Positions 5,527 to 9,489 of a stretch of 9,489 bases of DNA are shown here, piece after piece. The position numbers and the translations under genes are program-made. Source of the DNA: a bacterium (lineage in GTDB: Bacteria; SZUA-182); assembly GCA_003230635.1 (NCBI GenBank), contig QIFF01000183.1, positions 1 through 9,489 on the forward strand. The letters run 5' to 3'. The stretch's first letter is position 1. Each line of letters begins with the position of its first letter. A model generated the notes under the pieces. That model was not told the origin of the DNA and searched no databases. It was given only the letters and a program-made list of their open reading frames with translations.

Positions 5527-7179
5527 TTACCCCTCTGTACTCTTGAATAGGGTTAATAAATAGGGCAATAATTGCTTTTTGCGGGAGAGTACTCCTTTAA
5601 GTTCGGCAATATTTGGTTCTAGTAATGGGTAATCCAAACAGTTACAAAGAACTGGGATGCCGTCAAAAACCAGTCTGCTGTTAGAAGAAATTATATCAGT
5701 AACCAATAAAGCAGCGAAATGATAGCTTCTGGATAGTCTGATTTTATTAATTTGTTCTATTAACTGCTTCTTGATTTTATCAAATTCATCAAAACAAACC
5801 ACTTCTATTTGGCCGACTCCAAAGGTAATATTGCCGGTGTTATATTCCTTGAAATCGCCCAGGATAAGTTCCTCCGAATTACGGTCGGTGAGGCTGGTGC
5901 CAAAAGCAAACATTTGACTGCTGTATGTAAGAAGATTTAGTTGGGCTATTTGATTTAACTTCTCCAGCATTTTAGCATCCAGCGCTGTGGCTGTGGGAGA
6001 TTTAAGATTTAACGTATCCGAAATGATCCCGGAAATTAAAAGTCCCGCTGTTTGAGCGTCTAAGTCGACTTTCTGGTCAAAGTATTGCTTAGCGATTATC
6101 GTGCAGGTACTGCCTACCGGTTGGTTGAGAAATAGTATTGGTTGAATTGTTTGTGTATTAGCTAAACGATGATGATCTAAAATTTCTATAATTTCAGCTT
6201 GATCCGCCCCGTCAACAGCTTGAGATATTTCATTATGGTCTACCAGAATAAGTTTAGGTTTGGAATAACGCAAAAGATCCGCCTTGGTAATAATGCCCTT
6301 TAATCTTTCTTGTTCATCCAGCACTACCATACCCCGGTTATGGGCTTCAAGTATTTTGGGTGTAGCTTGCGCTAAAGACATATTAGGCAGGAGATGACCG
6401 TCTTTTTTTTGCGCCACCCGATAAGCCGGTGTGCTTAAGTTGACTAAGCTCATAGTGAAAGCGGTATCATATGGCGAAGTAAGGAGATTTACATTTTGTT
6501 GTTTAGCCTTTTCATAAGTCGTCGTACTCACCGGTAAGTTTCCAGTTATAATCAAGGCTTTTACCTTGCTTTGTATGGCTGCTTGTTGAATATCATCCCT
6601 GTCTCCAGTAATAATGATGCACTTTTGAGCATCCAGAGTAGAAAGGATTTTTTTAAAGGAATCTTCCCGCATGGCCCCGACCAAGAATATTCCTGAAAAC
6701 ATTTCATTAATATTATCGGCGTGTAAAATTTTACCGGTTATTGCTTGTTGGATATGCCGGATAGAAGTAAATATTTCCCGTCTGTTTTGAGGGTCAGCCC
6801 CCCAGTAAGACTCCCGCAAAATATCAAACAAACTAACGGTGCCGCAATAACGCTGCTGATCATCTAAAACCGGAATTAAACGTATGTTTTTTTCTTCGAT
6901 TAAGTACAGGATTTCTTTGATAGAGGCTTCTTTATGCCGAAAAACAACTTCTGTAGTCATCGCTTGTTCTACAGTAGGGATTACGTTTGATAAAAATACA
7001 GGAGCAGGAACTCCGAATTTATTCAGCACAAACTCAGTTTGCGGATTTAGACTCCCAGCCCGGGCAGCGGTTACCTGAGATTCTCCCTGGAGTTGTTTGA
7101 ACCGCTTGTAGCTGATTGCTGCACAGATAGAATCAGTATCTGGATTTTTATGCCCGATTATATAAGTTTTATTAGTCAT
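5527..7179 (-). CDS. ppaC: Family II inorganic pyrophosphatase with CBS and DRTGG domains
   Basis: Hydrolyses pyrophosphate to phosphate using Mn2+ or Co2+, pulling biosynthetic reactions forward. The 550 residues comprise a DHH catalytic domain split by a regulatory insert. The N-terminal metal motif is GHKNPDTDS (9-17). CBS1 is at about 73-122, a DRTGG-type domain at about 135-250 and CBS2 at about 265-305. The DHH core resumes with VDHNE (313-317), DHH (335-337), PVGSTC (354-359) and SDT (387-389). The C-terminal DHHA2 domain carries SRKKQLLP (532-539), the substrate-binding motif. The same architecture is known from Clostridium perfringens, where adenine nucleotides inhibit and diadenosine tetraphosphate activates the enzyme; similar control here is inference. 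A usable AAAGGGAT site precedes the ATG. yceH follows after 4 bp; a membrane-protein gene ends 45 bp upstream, with a palindrome in the gap. No catalytic residue appears missing. Confidence 0.95.
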   Translation of the reverse strand: MTNKTYIIGHKNPDTDSICAAISYKRFKQLQGESQVTAARAGSLNPQTEFVLNKFGVPAPVFLSNVIPTVEQAMTTEVVFRHKEASIKEILYLIEEKNIRLIPVLDDQQRYCGTVSLFDILRESYWGADPQNRREIFTSIRHIQQAITGKILHADNINEMFSGIFLVGAMREDSFKKILSTLDAQKCIIITGDRDDIQQAAIQSKVKALIITGNLPVSTTTYEKAKQQNVNLLTSPYDTAFTMSLVNLSTPAYRVAQKKDGHLLPNMSLAQATPKILEAHNRGMVVLDEQERLKGIITKADLLRYSKPKLILVDHNEISQAVDGADQAEIIEILDHHRLANTQTIQPILFLNQPVGSTCTIIAKQYFDQKVDLDAQTAGLLISGIISDTLNLKSPTATALDAKMLEKLNQIAQLNLLTYSSQMFAFGTSLTDRNSEELILGDFKEYNTGNITFGVGQIEVVCFDEFDKIKKQLIEQINKIRLSRSYHFAALLVTDIISSNSRLVFDGIPVLCNCLDYPLLEPNIAELKGVLSRKKQLLPYLLTLFKSTEG

Positions 7180-7197
7180 AGATCTATCCCTTTAGTG

Positions 7198-7213
7198 TTA
7201 AGGGTGCCCTTAA
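7198..7213. promoter_or_regulatory. 16-bp palindrome, candidate operator
   Basis: TTAAGGG-TG-CCCTTAA is a perfect 7-bp inverted repeat with a 2-bp centre. It lies 18 bp upstream of the pyrophosphatase ATG, in the 45-bp gap after the membrane-protein gene. A -10-like TAGAAT on the minus strand (plus 7227-7232) would put a transcription start just before it, which is a classic operator position. No convincing -35 is seen. As RNA it would form only a short hairpin with no T-run. Confidence 0.4.
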
Positions 7214-7224
7214 GATTTTCCTGA

Positions 7225-7596
7225 TTATTCTACCTGTTTGCCTAGCTTAACATAAACCACTAAAAGCAAAGTGACCGGCAATACAAAGCTTATTAGGAAC
7301 GGGCCATATTCCCACAACCTCTCCAGCAGCGAGGGCTCCGGGTCAGTAAAGAAATCCCACACTTTCGAGGCCGTAGGGATAATGACGAATATTATCGTCG
7401 GGGCTAAAATCCAAACATTATATTTAATGCCCGCTCTGGCCTTTCTGGCACAAAAGATGTACACAGCAGCTATCGCTATCGCTCCAACACCCCCACCGAC
7501 AGCTCCAAAAATTCCGAACGCCCAACGCAAAATTTCCGAAGTTACCAGCAATATAACGGCTACCACAAGAACAATCCTTGTAGTTTTTATCTGCAT
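7225..7596 (-). CDS. Small four-helix membrane protein, unknown function
   Basis: A 123-residue integral membrane protein of no family I can name. Four hydrophobic segments are visible, about 6-25, 30-50 (glycine-rich, GAVGGGVGAI), 59-77 and 97-117. A basic loop, RKARAGIK (51-58), lies between helices 2 and 3, and an acidic, proline-containing loop, DFFTDPEPSLLE (81-92), lies between 3 and 4. Positive-inside reasoning puts both termini and the 51-58 loop at the cytoplasm only imperfectly, so topology is uncertain. The ATG has a strong GGGGAG site 5 nt upstream. It lies 67 bp after the HEAT gene and 45 bp before the pyrophosphatase on the same strand, with no terminator seen on either side, so co-transcription is possible. 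Confidence 0.75.
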   Translation of the reverse strand: MQIKTTRIVLVVAVILLVTSEILRWAFGIFGAVGGGVGAIAIAAVYIFCARKARAGIKYNVWILAPTIIFVIIPTASKVWDFFTDPEPSLLERLWEYGPFLISFVLPVTLLLVVYVKLGKQVE

Positions 7597-7663
7597 TCTA
7601 TCTCCCCGGTGATGGGTGTGGTCTGGTTGTTGGGGGGCGGGTCTAAAGCCAGGCTACTACTAG

Positions 7664-8518
7664 TCAAACCTGTCCCCTTTTGTTTTTGACAAGCTCTTTT
7701 AGTGGTTCGATCGCCCTAATATCCCCAATTATTCCCAAAGCTTGTACCCACCAATGTTTATCCTTCAAAGTAATAATTAGAGGTTCCAATGTGCTAGTGT
7801 CTCCAATCATTCCCAAAGCTTCTGCTGCTCTTCCTCTGATCCACCAACTTTCATTGTTCAAAACAGCAATCAAAGGCTCTACTGCGAATTTTCCAATTTT
7901 CCCTAAAGCCTCTGTTACTCTCTCTCGGATATCTGAATCACCATCCTTTAACAAGGCAATCAGCGGTTTTATTGCTCTAATATCCCCTATTTGTCCTAAT
8001 GCCTCTATCACTTTATTTCGAACCCATGACACATCATAGTTTAGCATGGTAAACAAGGGATCTATTGCCTTCGCATTTCCGATTTTCCCCAAAGCTTCCG
8101 CCGCTCCCCCTAGTACTCCCCAATTATCATCTTTTAATGCAACAATCAGAGGGTCTATCGCTCTAGCGTCTCCAATTATTCCCAAGGCTTCTGCTGCATT
8201 ACGTCGTACCCACCAATTATTATCCTTCAAAGCAGTAATCAGGGGTTCTACTGTCCTGGCATCTCCTATTTTTTTTAATGCCTCTGCTGCTCCCCCTCGG
8301 AGATATTCATTATCATTCTTAAGTGCAGCTAATAAAGGTTCTACCGCCGATTTTCCAATCGAGCCCAAAGTCTCTGTTGCAGCACGGCGAACATACCGAT
8401 CCTCATCTTTTAAAAGAGCAATCAGGAATTCTGTTGCAGTAGTAGCATCTCCTATCTTTCCTAAAGCTTTTATTGCACCTAGCTGTACATCCTTATCCCG
8501 CCGTTTCATTGGAATCAT
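7664..8518 (-). CDS. HEAT-repeat (PBS-lyase-like) protein
   Basis: A 284-residue protein made almost entirely of nine tandem HEAT repeats of about 31 residues. The consensus is WVRRNAAEALGKIGDARAIDPLIxALKD, beginning around residue 9. This is the PBS lyase HEAT-like type, a solenoid scaffold that usually binds other proteins; no catalytic motif is present and the partner is unknown. There is no signal peptide. The ninth repeat reads HWWVQALGIIGD where the others have HWWVRRNAAEALGIIGD, a five-residue in-frame gap. The protein ends in KNKRGQV, encoded by a purine-rich tract. The ATG at 8518 has a GAGGG site about 10 nt upstream; Met4 is an alternative start. It follows the Cdd1-type gene by 71 bp without a visible terminator. 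The long plus-strand ORFs opposite it are mirror artefacts of the repeats. Confidence 0.9.
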   Translation of the reverse strand: MIPMKRRDKDVQLGAIKALGKIGDATTATEFLIALLKDEDRYVRRAATETLGSIGKSAVEPLLAALKNDNEYLRGGAAEALKKIGDARTVEPLITALKDNNWWVRRNAAEALGIIGDARAIDPLIVALKDDNWGVLGGAAEALGKIGNAKAIDPLFTMLNYDVSWVRNKVIEALGQIGDIRAIKPLIALLKDGDSDIRERVTEALGKIGKFAVEPLIAVLNNESWWIRGRAAEALGMIGDTSTLEPLIITLKDKHWWVQALGIIGDIRAIEPLKELVKNKRGQV

Positions 8519-8589
8519 AACACTTCTGCCCTCTTTTCTTTCGTTCCGTCATCTACCTCACTCCATCTTACAACCCGTTTAATCCCCAA

Positions 8590-8841
8590 CTACTCCTTCC
8601 CCACAATATCCTTGCACCTCGGCCAAGGAATATCTAGAACCGCTCCTCGACATTGGTACAAAACACATTTATCCAATTTCCCGCCTTCTTTTTCCTTTAG
8701 CTTTTCGTAAACCTCTTCCGGGTTAGAACGTTTCATTTGCTCCGGGGTCTTGATCCCTATTGCGTACAATCTCTTTGCTGTAGCCGGGCCAACGTTACAG
8801 AGTGTCTGCAATGCCTTAATCGCTTCTTGTTCGTTGCTCAT
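8590..8841 (-). CDS. Cdd1-type helix-hairpin-helix protein
   Basis: An 83-residue protein resembling the 'pathogenicity locus' Cdd1 family. A single helix-hairpin-helix is at about 9-32 (LQTLCNVGPATAKRLYAIGI, with the central GPA turn), the sort of motif that contacts the DNA backbone without sequence specificity. It is followed by a helical PEEVYEKL segment and the family signature LDKCVLYQCRGAVL (56-69). Four cysteines (15, 59, 64, 76) are present; metal binding is possible but not shown. The family's function is unknown, and the name comes from linkage to the C. difficile toxin locus, not from any toxin activity. The start has only a weak ribosome binding site and overlaps a possible upstream 32-aa ORF, so translation may be coupled. 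Confidence 0.85.
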   Translation of the reverse strand: MSNEQEAIKALQTLCNVGPATAKRLYAIGIKTPEQMKRSNPEEVYEKLKEKEGGKLDKCVLYQCRGAVLDIPWPRCKDIVGKE

Positions 8842-8914
8842 TTTGTGGTGTTTGATGCAGTTTGTCCAGGTATTCGTTGATTAGTTTTTTAAATACAGAT
8901 GGTGTCTGAGCCAT
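8816..8914 (-). CDS. Possible 32-aa ORF overlapping the Cdd1-type gene
   Basis: ATG at 8914, TAA at 8816-8818. The peptide begins MAQTPSVFKKLINEYLDKLH, amphipathic-helix-like with ordinary codons, and ends in a charged tail that exists only because it runs into the next gene in another frame. It overlaps the Cdd1-type start by 26 nt, an arrangement typical of translational coupling. No clear ribosome binding site precedes it and I know no homologue. It could equally be a leader peptide or chance. Confidence 0.25.
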   Translation of the reverse strand: MAQTPSVFKKLINEYLDKLHQTPQNEQRTRSD

Positions 8915-8971
8915 ATCAAACAATATACCCTAAGTGCTGCAAATGTTCAACTAATGACGACTGAGGACGAG

Positions 8972-8993
8972 AAAAAGTGGCTCAATACCACTT
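8972..8993 (-). terminator. Weak rho-independent terminator
   Basis: Read on the minus strand, AAGTGG-TATTGAG-CCACTT forms a 6-bp hairpin followed at once by a run of T (five T including the end of the stem). The stop codon of the 92-aa gene lies in its loop. The stem is short and only half GC, so termination is probably partial. Confidence 0.4.
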
Positions 8994-9260
8994 GTTAATA
9001 GTCTCAACGATCTGTTTGGCCTGCTTTTCACTTCCGATATTGAATTTGCTCTGCTGCCGATAGACACCACTAACCTTCTTATAGCGCCGTATGGAAATTT
9101 TCTTAATCCCGTATTCCTTAGTCTTACGGTCTAAATCCTGATAAAGGAACATAATAGTAGTCCAGGCTCCTTTAGTTAGGATTTCCTTATCCAGTTCCTT
9201 AACCAAAAGGTCTCCGTTATCTTCGTAATTTATAGTAAGTTCGTCAACTGTTTCCGCCAC
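8982..9260 (-). CDS. Conserved-looking 92-aa protein, unknown function
   Basis: A small cytoplasmic protein, mixed and charged, with no membrane segment or cofactor motif. Visible stretches are a LTINYEDNGDLLVKELDKEILTKGAW N-terminal part (start of the phrase at about residue 8), TIMFLYQDLD (about 35-44), a basic IRRYKK (57-62) and the end YRQQSKFNIGSEKQAKQIVE (67-86). I have the impression that similar short proteins with GAWxTIMFxYQ and YRQQSKFNI occur in anaerobic bacteria, but I cannot attach a family name. The start is a GTG with AAAGGAG (9270-9276) 9 nt upstream. The DUF2007-type gene ends 32 bp upstream on the same strand, so they may share a message. A weak terminator overlaps the stop. 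Confidence 0.75.
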   Translation of the reverse strand: MAETVDELTINYEDNGDLLVKELDKEILTKGAWTTIMFLYQDLDRKTKEYGIKKISIRRYKKVSGVYRQQSKFNIGSEKQAKQIVETINKWY

Positions 9261-9269
9261 AATGATGTT

Positions 9270-9276
9270 CTCCTTT
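9270..9276 (-). promoter_or_regulatory. Ribosome binding site fixing a GTG start
   Basis: AAAGGAG on the minus strand, 9 nt before the GTG at 9260. No ATG in the same frame is equally well placed, so GTG is taken as the start of the 92-aa protein. Confidence 0.65.
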
Positions 9277-9292
9277 CAATGTTTTTTTCGTC

Positions 9293-9489
9293 CTACAAAA
9301 AATGACTTAGCAATGCTTTAGCCTCTTCTACTTTATTCTTGGGGACCAAGAACCTGACAGGAATCATATGACCATAGAGGCTGGAAAAATGATCTCCATG
9401 AACGATAAATGGGATGTCTTCCGCTTCAAGAAGGGATTTAATTAAGGCAACTTCTCCTGGATCTTTTGTGCTCAATACCGCTTCTACAT
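9293..9489 (-). CDS. DUF2007-type small protein, 5' end outside the window
   Basis: The frame stays open to the last base of the window, reading VEAVLSTKDPGEVALIKSLL... . A TTG at 9475 could be called a start, but it lacks a ribosome binding site and would remove the first strand (VEAVLST) that DUF2007 proteins normally have, so the true start is probably just beyond 9489. At least 64 residues are visible. Features of the family (putative signal-transducing proteins, roughly 65-90 aa) are the DPxEVxxIKSLLEAEDIPF segment, an aromatic/His-rich middle (HGDHFSSLYG) and the terminal VPKNKVEEAKALL helix. Its biochemical role is not known. Confidence 0.75.
   Translation of the reverse strand, partial: VEAVLSTKDPGEVALIKSLLEAEDIPFIVHGDHFSSLYGHMIPVRFLVPKNKVEEAKALLSHFL

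Noticed and set aside
7600..7645. G-rich stretch (GGTTGTTGGGGGGCGGG) as a G-quadruplex
   Set aside because: There are not four separated G-runs of three; at most a weak two-quartet structure.
7680..8582. Plus-strand ORFs of 119 and 178 aa opposite the HEAT gene
   Set aside because: They have periodic sequence mirroring the HEAT repeats; they are antisense artefacts of a repetitive coding strand.
8950..8980. Hammerhead-like text (CTGAGGACGAGAAA)
   Set aside because: The conserved CTGATGA core is broken and no matching stems I/III are present.

Overview
The window looks like chromosome of an anaerobic, Gram-positive-type bacterium, most plausibly a Clostridia/Peptococcaceae-like lineage. That guess is an inference. 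It rests on the AspRS sequence style, a CBS/DRTGG-type family II pyrophosphatase of the kind known from clostridia, strong AAGGAG-type ribosome binding sites, a Cdd1-type helix-hairpin-helix protein and a CCA-encoding tRNA gene. No rRNA or other phylogenetic anchor is present.

Left half (1-4754), plus strand: aspS (Asp-tRNA synthetase, TTG start at 193) is followed at once by a 77-bp nested palindrome. Next comes an AT-rich gene of unknown function (2101-2784). A 250-bp stack of three unrelated palindromic repeat families (2795-3041) then runs almost into pckA (divergent ATP-type PEP carboxykinase, 3064-4563). A diverged second copy of the first of these repeats follows pckA, and then a complete tRNA-Pro(UGG). 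aspS and pckA are visibly GC-rich; the unknown gene between them is not.

Right half (4866-9489), minus strand, more AT-rich: read 5' to 3' the order is a DUF2007-type small protein (5' end outside the window), a 92-aa conserved-looking small protein with a weak terminator at its stop, a possible 32-aa ORF overlapping the start of a Cdd1/HhH protein, a nine-repeat HEAT protein, a four-helix membrane protein, a CBS-DRTGG inorganic pyrophosphatase and yceH (DUF480). The last two are 4 bp apart, and the yceH ribosome binding site spans the end of the pyrophosphatase gene, so they are probably translationally coupled. A 16-bp palindrome lies just upstream of the pyrophosphatase start and is an operator candidate.

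Functionally the window mixes core functions (Asp charging, a Pro tRNA, the PEP/oxaloacetate node, pyrophosphate removal) with small unknown proteins. I see no transposase, integrase, CRISPR array or complete defence locus. The least ordinary content is the dense palindromic repeats bracketing the unknown gene and pckA, the pyrophosphatase-YceH coupling, and the unknown 227-aa gene.
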